Assembly: GCA_017534365.1 (NCBI GenBank)
Contig: JAFWCS010000151.1
Coordinates: 1 to 5,664 of the forward strand
Source of the DNA: Clostridia bacterium
Lineage (GTDB): Bacteria > Bacillota > Clostridia > Oscillospirales > Acutalibacteraceae
DNA: 5,664 nt
Reading direction: 5' to 3'
Position numbers and translations under genes: made by a program. The notes under the pieces were generated by a model. That model was not told where the DNA came from and did not search any database. It was given only the letters and a program-made list of their open reading frames with translations. Shown here piece by piece: positions 1-5,664 of this stretch; position 1 is the stretch's first letter, and every line of letters starts with the position of its first letter.

Positions 1-1812
1 AAACAGTCTTCATCTTTATCCGCGTGGGCGGTCCCCGCTGCGCCGGATTCCGGTTACGCCGGCGCGCGTGCGGCCTGCCGTTCCCATACCGGCGCGGTCG
101 TGACGCCGGCGGACGTGATTGCCCGGCCGGGCGGCGCGCGCAGAACGGCGGCGGACGGCGCCCCGCAAAAAACGCTGCCGCTGGCCGTGATCGTCGTCGG
201 GCTGGACAATATCGCATACAGCCGCGACTATGACTGGAACGAAACGATCTTCACCGGGGAACGCTCCGTTGCGGCTTATTATGAAGAGATGTCCTTCGGC
301 AGCTTCACCTTCTCGCCCGTGGCGGAGACCTCGGCTTACGGCGCCGGGGGCAACGTCAACGCGGCCGACCGGGAAAACGACGGCGTGATCCACGTGACAC
401 TCCCGGAGCCGCATCGGGACTGGACGCTGGAGGAGCGCACCTCGGAAGCGGATTACCGCATGATCCGGATGCTGGCGCACGCGCTCGAGCAGGCGTCGGA
501 TTTCATGGATTTTGCCGCCTATGACGGCAACAGCGACGGCGCGATCACGACCAACGAACTGGCGGTCGCGTTTGTGATCGCCGGCTATGAGGCGGCGCTG
601 GGCGATTCTTTTTCCCAGGGCGGGCCGAATTATTACCTCTGGTCGCATGCGTGGAGCATCGACGAAGCGATCGGGGAGCACGGCTGGACCATGACGCTGC
701 CGCGCCTGGACGGCGTGGAGCTTTCTTCTTATATTGCGATCGCCGAGCGGCTGGATGCTGCGCGGCAGGAGCCGATCGGCCTGCTGGCGCACGAGCTGGG
801 CCATTATCTCGGCCTGCCGGATCTTTATCCGACGGCGGGCGGCGGCCCGTGGAGCGCCTATCAGGTGCATTTCCTGAGCCTGATGGCGTCCGGCGCTTGG
901 TGCGAGGACGGCAACGGCTCCTATCAGCCCTGCGCGCTGGACGCCTGGAGCCGCTGCGCGCTCGGCTGGCATATGCCGATCGTGGCGGAGCGGGACGGCG
1001 TTTATGCCGCAACCGCGGAGAACGGCACGGGCGGCTATGCCGCCATGAAAATCCCGACGCAGCGCGCGGAGGAATATTATCTGGTCGAAAACCGGCAGCC
1101 TGTCGGCTGGGATTGCGGTCTGCGCGGCGTTTATTCCGGCGCAATGAAAGACTGCGGCCTGATCTTCTGGCACGTGGACGAAGGAATTGTGCGCGCGCAT
1201 CTGGCGCGGAATTCGGTCAACAATCCCGACCATCGGCCCGGCGTGATGCCGCTGTATCCGGAGTCTGTCAACGGCGAGCCCGGCTACCTCGGGGCGGCGT
1301 CGACGGTGCGGACCGGCCGGCCGTTTCTCGGCCCGGCTGAAGGCGTAATCGATCTGCCGCTTTACGGCGGCGGCGCAGCTGCCGATCAGCGCGGCGCGCG
1401 CTTTGCCTCCGGGCTGCGGGTGACAGTGCAGGATCCCTCCGGCCCGGTCATCCGGCTGGAGCTGGATACGGCGCAGCATGCGCATCTGCTGCAATATGAA
1501 CCGGCGCAGCCGCCTGCCTGCGAAACGGACGGCCGCGCGGCGGTCTGGCGCTGCGCGTATTGCGGCGCGCTGTTTGCGGACGCAGCCGGGGCCGAACCGA
1601 CCGTCGAGGCAGCGCTTCGCCTGCCTGCGCCCGGACACACGGAACCGGATCCTCACGGCAACTGCACGCGCTGCGGGGCGCATCTGATCGATCTTTGCCC
1701 CTGGTGCGGGCGTGTGCATGGCGGCGGCTTCGACGCGGTGCAGGCCTGGTTCCACCAGCTGTTCTGGCGGATCAGGGCAGCCCGGGAACTTCTTTTTAAC
1801 AGAAAATCATAG
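1..1812 (+). CDS. M6-family (immune inhibitor A-like) secreted zinc metalloprotease, 5' end missing
   Basis: This is probably a secreted endopeptidase that degrades extracellular protein. The frame is open from base 1, so the true start lies upstream; 603 residues are visible (numbered from base 1). The first residues include an A-W-A stretch (8-10) that could be the end of a signal peptide, which is inference. An M6-like N-terminal region follows ([12 protein letters not shown], then [12 protein letters not shown]). Residues 175-186 form a perfect EF-hand-type calcium loop, [12 protein letters not shown], followed by FVIAGYEA. The zinc site is [11 protein letters not shown] at 264-274 (HExxHxxGxxD), and a Met-turn-like SLMASGAW has its Met at 295. 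The C-terminus carries three CxxC pairs (518/521, 555/558, 566/569), then CGRVH and an aromatic, basic tail with no LPxTG anchor. A GTG at 100 could be called as a start but has no ribosome site, and the frame continues upstream of it. It ends 17 bases before trpB. The M6-like assignment is firm; substrate and exact subfamily are unknown. Confidence 0.88.
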   Translation, partial: KQSSSLSAWAVPAAPDSGYAGARAACRSHTGAVVTPADVIARPGGARRTAADGAPQKTLPLAVIVVGLDNIAYSRDYDWNETIFTGERSVAAYYEEMSFGSFTFSPVAETSAYGAGGNVNAADRENDGVIHVTLPEPHRDWTLEERTSEADYRMIRMLAHALEQASDFMDFAAYDGNSDGAITTNELAVAFVIAGYEAALGDSFSQGGPNYYLWSHAWSIDEAIGEHGWTMTLPRLDGVELSSYIAIAERLDAARQEPIGLLAHELGHYLGLPDLYPTAGGGPWSAYQVHFLSLMASGAWCEDGNGSYQPCALDAWSRCALGWHMPIVAERDGVYAATAENGTGGYAAMKIPTQRAEEYYLVENRQPVGWDCGLRGVYSGAMKDCGLIFWHVDEGIVRAHLARNSVNNPDHRPGVMPLYPESVNGEPGYLGAASTVRTGRPFLGPAEGVIDLPLYGGGAAADQRGARFASGLRVTVQDPSGPVIRLELDTAQHAHLLQYEPAQPPACETDGRAAVWRCAYCGALFADAAGAEPTVEAALRLPAPGHTEPDPHGNCTRCGAHLIDLCPWCGRVHGGGFDAVQAWFHQLFWRIRAARELLFNRKS

Positions 1813-1817
1813 ACATT

Positions 1818-1823
1818 GGAGGG
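1818..1823 (+). promoter_or_regulatory. Ribosome binding site of trpB, supporting a TTG start
   Basis: GGAGGG lies 6 bases before TTG at 1830, with no ATG or GTG at a suitable distance. The TTG is followed directly by the N-terminal sequence expected of TrpB ([11 protein letters not shown]). The site sits in the 17-base gap after the protease stop, so trpB is likely translated from the same message. Confidence 0.8.
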
Positions 1824-1829
1824 TCTTTT

Positions 1830-3053
1830 TTGAAATTTCAGAACGTAGATTTTGACACGTATTTTCAGCATTATCCGGACAAGGACGGCTACTTCGGCAA
1901 ATACGGCGGCGTGTTTGTTGACGACAAGCTGAAAGCAGCCATGGCGGAGATCACGCAGGCGTATTATTCCATCTGCCAGTCCCGCAAATTCATTGCGGAG
2001 CTGCGGCGCATCCGCACGGAATTTCAGGGCCGGCCGACGCCGATCTCGCATCTTGAGCGGCTGAGCGATGCGCTCGGCGGCCGGGTGCAGCTCTATGCCA
2101 AGCGCGAGGATCTGAATCATTCCGGCGCGCACAAGCTGAACCACTGCATGGGCGAAGCGCTGCTGGCCAAATACATGGGCAAGAAAAAGGTGATCGCGGA
2201 GACCGGCGCCGGACAGCACGGCGTTGCGCTTGCCACGGCGGCGGCGTATTTCGGCCTGGAATGCGATATTTATATGGGTGCGGTCGACATCAAAAAACAG
2301 GCGCCGAACGTGGCGCGCATGAAGGTGCTCGGCGCAAACGTGGTCGAGGTCACGCACGGTCTGCAGACGCTCAAGGAGGCTGTGGACGCCGCATTCGAGG
2401 CCTACAGCAAGGAATACAACGACGCGATCTACTGCATCGGCTCCGTGCTCGGGCCGCATCCCTTCCCGATGATGGTGCGCGATTTCCAGAGCGTCGTCGG
2501 CATCGAGGCGCGCGAGCAGTTCATTGATATGACCGGCCATCTGCCGGATGCGATCGTTGCCTGTGTGGGCGGCGGCAGCAACGCGGCCGGCCTGTTTGCG
2601 GGCTTCCTGAACGATCCGGTCGAGATCTACGGCGTGGAGCCGCTAGGCCGCGGCGCGCGGCTCGGCGACCATGCGGCCAGCCTGCGCTTCGGCAGCGAGG
2701 GCGTGATGCACGGCTTCAACAGCATTATGCTCAAGGATGAAAACGGCGATCCCGCCCCGGTGTATTCCATCGCCAGCGGTCTGGATTATCCTTCCTCCGG
2801 CCCGGAGCACGCCTTCCTGCAGGAGATCGGCCGCGTGAAATACGATCTGATCGACGATGAAGAGACCGTCGATGCCTTCTACAAGCTTTCCCGGCTGGAA
2901 GGCATCATCCCCGCGATCGAAAGCTCCCATGCGGTTGCTTACGCGATGAAGCTGGCAAAGACGATGGAGCACGGCTCCGTGCTGATCAATCTCTCCGGCC
3001 GGGGCGACAAGGATCTGGACTTCGTGATCGAGAAATACGGGATCCCCGACTGA
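1830..3053 (+). CDS. trpB: Tryptophan synthase beta chain, without an adjacent trpA
   Basis: This is a cytoplasmic PLP enzyme that joins indole and L-serine to make L-tryptophan. Its 407 residues match the full family length. The PLP lysine is K102 in [10 protein letters not shown], the catalytic glutamate is E124 in AETGAGQHG, the phosphate loop GGGSN is at 247-251, the COMM-domain aspartate is D319 in SGLDYP, and the cofactor-ring serine is S389 in SGRGDKD. The spacings K102-E124 and K102-G247 equal those of Salmonella TrpB (K87, E109, G232), so the catalytic core appears intact. The segment after the lysine (LNHC) differs from the usual INN or TNQ and may mark a subfamily. It starts with TTG behind a good ribosome site. 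No trpA, trpC, trpD, trpE or trpF is in the window, and no leader peptide or T-box is visible in the short gap before it, so any control would act further upstream. It may salvage indole rather than complete de novo synthesis (inference). Confidence 0.95.
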   Translation: MKFQNVDFDTYFQHYPDKDGYFGKYGGVFVDDKLKAAMAEITQAYYSICQSRKFIAELRRIRTEFQGRPTPISHLERLSDALGGRVQLYAKREDLNHSGAHKLNHCMGEALLAKYMGKKKVIAETGAGQHGVALATAAAYFGLECDIYMGAVDIKKQAPNVARMKVLGANVVEVTHGLQTLKEAVDAAFEAYSKEYNDAIYCIGSVLGPHPFPMMVRDFQSVVGIEAREQFIDMTGHLPDAIVACVGGGSNAAGLFAGFLNDPVEIYGVEPLGRGARLGDHAASLRFGSEGVMHGFNSIMLKDENGDPAPVYSIASGLDYPSSGPEHAFLQEIGRVKYDLIDDEETVDAFYKLSRLEGIIPAIESSHAVAYAMKLAKTMEHGSVLINLSGRGDKDLDFVIEKYGIPD

Positions 3054-3077
3054 CGGGGCCGGACCATTTGACACACA

Positions 3078-3085
3078 GGGGAGGG
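3078..3085 (+). promoter_or_regulatory. Ribosome binding site supporting the GTG start at 3093
   Basis: GGGGAGGG lies 7 bases before GTG at 3093. This favours that start over the in-frame ATG at 3120, which has no comparable site before it. The 39-base gap after trpB shows no terminator. Confidence 0.7.
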
Positions 3086-3092
3086 AGCGAGC

Positions 3093-3782
3093 GTGCAATC
3101 CGGACCGGAACTGATCGTGATGCTGACAAAAAACGACCAAACCGTTCCGCACGCTGCGGAGCTGTTTTCCGCGCTGCGGCATACGCGCGCAAACTATTTC
3201 GGCTTTAAGGACAAGCCCTTATCGCCGGCGGAGATGCGCCGCCTGACTGCGGAGATCCATGCGGCGGGAAAGACCGCAGTCTTTGAGGTCGTGGAATATG
3301 ACGAGCCTGCCTGCCTTGCCGGCGCGCGGGCAGCCGCCGCCTGCGGGAGCGACATTCTGATGGGCACCCGCTTCTTTGATTCGGTCAATGATCTGTGCCG
3401 CGCAAGCGGCATGCGCTATCTGCCCTTCGTCGGCGCCGTTTCCGAGCGGCCGTCCGTGCTTGAAGGCACGGCGGAGGAGATGATCCGCGAAGCGGACGCC
3501 TGCCTTGCGAAGGGCGTTGCCGGCTTCGATCTGCTCGGCTACCGCCACACGGGCGACGCGGTCCGGCTGATCCGCGAGTTTGTGCGCGCGGTTCCTGCGA
3601 CGGTCTGCGTGGCGGGCTCCGTCAACAGCTTCGCGCGGCTGGACGAGCTCAAGGAGATCTCGCCGTGGGCGTTTACGATCGGCAGCGCGTTTTTTGACGG
3701 AAGATTTCACGGAACGATTGCGGAGCAGATCGACGCGGTCTGCGGGTATATGCATGATGAGACGACTGTTTTGTCCAGATGA
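3093..3782 (+). CDS. Uncharacterised TIM-barrel-like protein
   Basis: The protein has 229 residues, is probably cytoplasmic, and has no signal peptide or membrane segment. Its function is not known to me. The sequence alternates short hydrophobic strands and helices as in a beta/alpha barrel: LIVMLT near the start, YFGFKDK (36-42), AVFEVVEYDE (62-71), ILMGTRFFDS (88-97), then FDLLGYRHTGD (D at 146). The last part, VAGSVNS (glycine 175) followed by AFTIGSAFF (IGS at 196-198), resembles the paired glycine loops that bind a substrate phosphate in TrpC, TrpF, HisA and similar barrels. K39, D40, E65 and D146 are charged residues at strand ends and are candidate catalytic residues (inference). It does not carry the recognisable signatures of TrpA. 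It lies 39 bases after trpB and its 3' end overlaps yqeG by 26-29 bases, so the three are probably co-transcribed. Related proteins in Clostridia are, from memory, annotated only as hypothetical or barrel-domain proteins. Confidence 0.82.
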   Translation: MQSGPELIVMLTKNDQTVPHAAELFSALRHTRANYFGFKDKPLSPAEMRRLTAEIHAAGKTAVFEVVEYDEPACLAGARAAAACGSDILMGTRFFDSVNDLCRASGMRYLPFVGAVSERPSVLEGTAEEMIREADACLAKGVAGFDLLGYRHTGDAVRLIREFVRAVPATVCVAGSVNSFARLDELKEISPWAFTIGSAFFDGRFHGTIAEQIDAVCGYMHDETTVLSR

Positions 3783-4257
3783 CTACGCGGACAGCGCCTA
3801 CACGCTCGATTATGCGCAGCTGTATGCGCGCGGGTACCGCGGTCTGATTTTTGATATCGACAACACCCTTGTGCCGCACGGCGCGCCGGCGACGCCGGAG
3901 GTGCATGCGCTCTTTGCGCGGCTGCACGCGATGGGCTTCCGCACGCTCGTGCTCTCGGACAATTCCGCGCAGCGCGTGCAGACGTTCCTGCAGGGGATCG
4001 ACACGCAGTTTATCAACAGCGCCCGAAAGCCGCGCCCCGGCGCGTTCCGGCGGGCGGTGCGCCTGCTCGGGCTGCCGAAATCGCAGATCGTCTGCATCGG
4101 CGATCAGATTTTCACGGATCTCCTCGGCGCGCACCTGAGCGGGCTCGACGGCATTCTGGTCAAATATATCGGCCACGACGCCCCCGGCCCCAAGGGCAAA
4201 CGGCGGGCGGCGGAAGCGTGGATCCTTGCGCATTATCATATGGGAGGGGCATCATGA
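3754..4257 (+). CDS. yqeG: YqeG-family HAD-type (subclass IIIA) phosphatase
   Basis: This is a small cytoplasmic HAD-superfamily hydrolase of 167 residues, the usual YqeG size. All four HAD motifs are present: motif I DIDNTL with the nucleophile D34 and acid/base D36, motif II serine S68 in LSDNS, motif III lysine K92 in ARKPRPG, and motif IV GDQIFTD with D117 and D122. The N-terminal segment (CPDDYADSAYTLDY before the first strand) fits YqeG homologues and fixes the start at the double ATG, 3754 or 3757. A longer frame back to 3580 would read through arginine- and serine-rich shadow sequence of the upstream gene. The start overlaps the barrel gene by 26-29 bases, has only a weak ribosome site (GCGGG, 3742-3746), and lies just after a small possible hairpin (arms 3725-3731 and 3737-3743), so translation probably depends on coupling. 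Its stop overlaps the vanW start. The family's physiological substrate is not established. Confidence 0.9.
   Translation: MMRRLFCPDDYADSAYTLDYAQLYARGYRGLIFDIDNTLVPHGAPATPEVHALFARLHAMGFRTLVLSDNSAQRVQTFLQGIDTQFINSARKPRPGAFRRAVRLLGLPKSQIVCIGDQIFTDLLGAHLSGLDGILVKYIGHDAPGPKGKRRAAEAWILAHYHMGGAS
4242..4249 (+). promoter_or_regulatory. Ribosome binding site of vanW, inside the end of yqeG
   Basis: GGGAGGGG lies 4 bases before ATG at 4254 and decides that start over the upstream in-frame GTG at 4218, whose extra 12 codons lie in yqeG. The ATG overlaps the yqeG TGA as ATGA, which suggests coupled translation. Confidence 0.75.
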
Positions 4258-5093
4258 AATTCGGGAAATATCAGCATTTTTCTGATCTGGGCGACTTTGC
4301 CTACATGCTCTCGGCGCGCAAGGAGATGCTGCGCCGGGGGCTGAAGAACCTCTGCAGCAAGGAAACCTTTGCGCGGGAGCTTGCGGCAGAGCCGCTGCCG
4401 CAGGTCATTACCGTCTACAGCTCGAATATGATCAAACGCGGACCCGGCGTCGATCCGGAAACGCAGAAAAACAAAGCGGTGAATATCGCCATTGCCATCA
4501 AGAATCTCAACGGGCTGATCATTCGCCCGGGCGAGACCTTTTCCTTCTGAATCCTCGTAGGGAGAGCGACCGAGCGCAAGGGCTATCGCGTCGGCAGGAT
4601 CCTGCGCGGCAGCCGGCTGATCACCGGCACGGGCGGCGGACTGTGCAATCTGGCCAACACGATCAACTATCTGGTGCTTCACACGCCGCTGACCGTGACG
4701 GAATTTCACACGCATTCCGACGCGCTTGCGCCGGATAGCGGCGCGCGCAAGCCGTTGGCAAACGGCACCTCGGTCAGCTACAACAGCGTGGATTACCGCT
4801 TTAAAAACAACACCGATCAGCCGTTTCAGCTTCTGCTGTGGTGTGACGGCGACGATTTGTGCGGAGAGATCCGCGCCGCGCACGCGATCGACGTTTCCTA
4901 CCGGCTGACGGAGGAGGGGCATCATTTTGCCAAAGAGGGCGAGAAATACTATCGCATTTCCAAAATCTATCGGGAGACGCTCGACGCCGGCGGGCAGGTG
5001 CTGCAGAAGGATCTGATCGTTGACAATCATTCCGAGGTCTTTTTTGATCCCGCCCTAATCCCGCCCGAGTTGCTTGCGCAGTCGGATTCCTGA
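4254..5093 (+). pseudogene. vanW: VanW-family protein, interrupted by one in-frame TGA at a conserved tryptophan codon
   Basis: The frame spans 280 codons including the final stop, a typical length for the short VanW family. That family is named from glycopeptide-resistance clusters and its biochemical role is still unclear; nothing else here suggests vancomycin resistance. Codon 99 (4548-4550) is TGA. The text reads PGETFSF, stop, ILVGRATERKGY, whereas relatives read FSFW followed by a similar xLVG segment, so TGG has become TGA with no shift of frame. Beyond it the family features continue: GTGGGLCNLAN with C131, LHTPLTV, HTHSDALAPDSG, VSYNSVDYRFKNNTDQPFQL and a GE-containing C-terminal part. 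Without readthrough the product is a 98-residue fragment lacking the GGGLC core. A GTG at 4674 lacks a ribosome site and would also omit the core. Other genes here use TGG for Trp and TGA as stop, so a changed genetic code is unlikely. A recent nonsense mutation or a sequence error is most likely; Trp insertion by readthrough is possible. Confidence 0.88.
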
Positions 5094-5135
5094 CAGGCGC
5101 GCTGCAGGCAGGTCTGCGGGAGCAGAGCGCATACA

Positions 5136-5188
5136 GAAGAAAGAAAAAAGCCGTATCGAACATACCGAATGTATGTCGATGCGGCTTT
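5136..5188 (-). terminator. Rho-independent terminator between convergent genes
   Basis: A hairpin of about 18 pairs spans 5147-5188. The arms are AAAGCCG, T, ATCG, (bulged A), ACATAC and GTATGT, CGAT, G, CGGCTTT, with the loop CGAAT at 5166-5170 and one T-G wobble pair. Read on the minus strand, the stem is followed by TTTTTTCTTTCTTC, a classic U-tract, so it serves the phosphotransferase gene, which ends 80 bases away. Read on the plus strand, only the TTT of the stem and GATGCGTTT follow, so it may also end the vanW transcript, but less efficiently. The rest of the 5094-5267 gap shows no gene. Confidence 0.88.
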
Positions 5189-5267
5189 GATGCGTTTACG
5201 GGGGATCAGCAGCCCCGCGGGACCGGGACCAAATCAGGAGGCCGGAGGGGCGCTTTTATCATGCAGT

Positions 5268-5664
5268 TCAGAAATACAGGGTGTCGACCTGCGGCACGTG
5301 CGCGCAGAGCTGCGTTTTGCAGTGCGCGATCAGGGCGGCGTTGCCCGGTTCGCGCCGAAGGGTCCTTCGCAGCAGACGGGCGTAGCCGATGATGCGCGCC
5401 TTGAGGACCGCGTCGTCGATCGCTGCCTGCGGCTGCCCTTCAAAATAAAATTTTAAGGAGCTGTTCCAGAAGGCGGCGGCCGTTTCATGGTCGATGCCGA
5501 GGAAGTGTTTGATCTCTTCGGGCTTGAGCTCGCTGAAGCCCAGATACGCCAGATACATCTGCGAAAGCTCATAGATCGGGTGGCCGACGGAGAGCGTGTC
5601 CATGTCGATCAGCAGGTTTTCGTTGCCCTGCCGCATGATGTTTTTGATGTGGTAATCGCCGTGC
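5268..5664 (-). CDS. Aminoglycoside/choline-kinase-like phosphotransferase, N-terminal part outside the window
   Basis: This is probably an ATP-dependent small-molecule kinase of the APH/choline kinase fold, acting in the cytoplasm. Only the C-terminal 131 residues are visible; the frame is open to the window edge and the start lies beyond 5664. The visible part begins with the catalytic loop HGDYHIKN (Asp at 5655-5657, Asn at 5640-5642). It is followed by LLIDMDT, whose first Asp (5604-5606) is the expected Mg-binding residue. Then comes VGHPIYELSQMYLAYLGF, a pattern I associate with clostridial members of this family of unknown substrate. A start at the Met at 5634 would fall after the catalytic loop and is not real. 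The gene converges on vanW and has its own terminator downstream. The family is well supported; the substrate cannot be told, and aminoglycoside resistance should not be assumed. Confidence 0.85.
   Translation of the reverse strand, partial: HGDYHIKNIMRQGNENLLIDMDTLSVGHPIYELSQMYLAYLGFSELKPEEIKHFLGIDHETAAAFWNSSLKFYFEGQPQAAIDDAVLKARIIGYARLLRRTLRREPGNAALIAHCKTQLCAHVPQVDTLYF

Noticed and set aside
100..102. GTG as the start of the protease
   Set aside because: There is no Shine-Dalgarno sequence before it, the frame is open to base 1, and a secreted M6 protease should have a signal peptide upstream.
16..1755. A 579-codon open frame on the minus strand opposite the protease
   Set aside because: It is arginine-, alanine- and proline-rich with no recognisable domain, lies wholly opposite a gene with clear catalytic motifs, and is the expected product of strong third-position GC bias.
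1653..2540. Minus-strand open frame opposite the protease end and trpB
   Set aside because: It has no family resemblance and spans opposite two unambiguous plus-strand genes; it is a GC-bias shadow.
3068..3073. TTGACA as a -35 promoter element between trpB and the barrel gene
   Set aside because: A -10 element at normal spacing would fall on the GTG start region, and no TATAAT-like sequence is present there.
4548..4550. Selenocysteine or a code with TGA as Trp throughout the genome
   Set aside because: The position is normally Trp, not Cys. Five other genes or frames in the window end in TGA, and TGG encodes Trp throughout.
4236..5030. Minus-strand 264-codon open frame opposite vanW, considered as the real gene because vanW is interrupted
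   Set aside because: The plus strand carries long stretches of recognisable VanW sequence on both sides of the stop; the minus frame has none and no ribosome site.
5200..5216. GGGG...CCCC inverted repeat in the convergent gap as a second terminator
   Set aside because: The stem is only about 4-5 pairs and has no T-run on either strand.
5169..5456. Plus-strand open frame of 95 codons starting in the terminator
   Set aside because: It begins inside the hairpin, has no ribosome site and runs opposite the phosphotransferase gene.
5268..5664. Aminoglycoside resistance gene, or together with vanW a resistance island
   Set aside because: The motifs show only the general APH/choline kinase fold; VanW-family genes are common outside vancomycin clusters, and there are no vanA/H/X/R/S-type genes or mobile-element sequences here.

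Overview
The window is GC-rich, at an estimate a little over 60% G+C, and dense with genes. The gene families (short VanW, YqeG, a TrpB with an [10 protein letters not shown] active-site segment, an M6 protease ending in a CxxC-rich tail, a choline/aminoglycoside-kinase-like protein) and the strong GGAGG-type ribosome sites point to a high-GC member of Clostridia, probably gut- or rumen-type. This placement is inferred from gene content; there is no rRNA or other direct marker here.

Layout: positions 1-5093 read rightward as one tight gene series. (1) The 3' part of a secreted M6-type zinc metalloprotease enters from the left edge and ends at 1812. (2) After 17 bases comes trpB (TTG start, 1830-3053), encoding tryptophan synthase beta without a trpA beside it. 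(3) After 39 bases comes a 229-residue TIM-barrel-like protein of unknown function (GTG start, 3093-3782). (4) yqeG, a HAD-type phosphatase, begins inside the end of that gene (3754-4257). (5) A vanW-family gene overlaps the yqeG stop by ATGA and runs from 4254 to 5093. The vanW frame is interrupted by a single TGA at 4548-4550, exactly where the family normally has tryptophan, so it looks like a very recent nonsense pseudogene or a sequence error. No terminator or convincing promoter is visible between the five genes, so one transcript is likely.

A 174-base gap (5094-5267) separates this series from a convergent minus-strand gene. That gap holds one strong hairpin terminator (5147-5188), with a clear U-tract when read leftward. 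The minus-strand gene (5268 to beyond 5664) encodes the C-terminal part of an aminoglycoside/choline-kinase-like phosphotransferase, with its catalytic HGDxxxxN motif just inside the window edge.

Functionally the series mixes a secreted protease, an indole-to-tryptophan enzyme, an unknown barrel, a phosphatase and VanW; no single pathway explains it. The best leads are the in-frame TGA in vanW, the pairing of a TrpA-less TrpB with an uncharacterised phosphate-binding-type barrel, and the calcium loop and CxxC tail of the protease. I found no CRISPR, tRNA, rRNA, insertion sequence or attachment site. There is no stretch over 300 bases without a gene.
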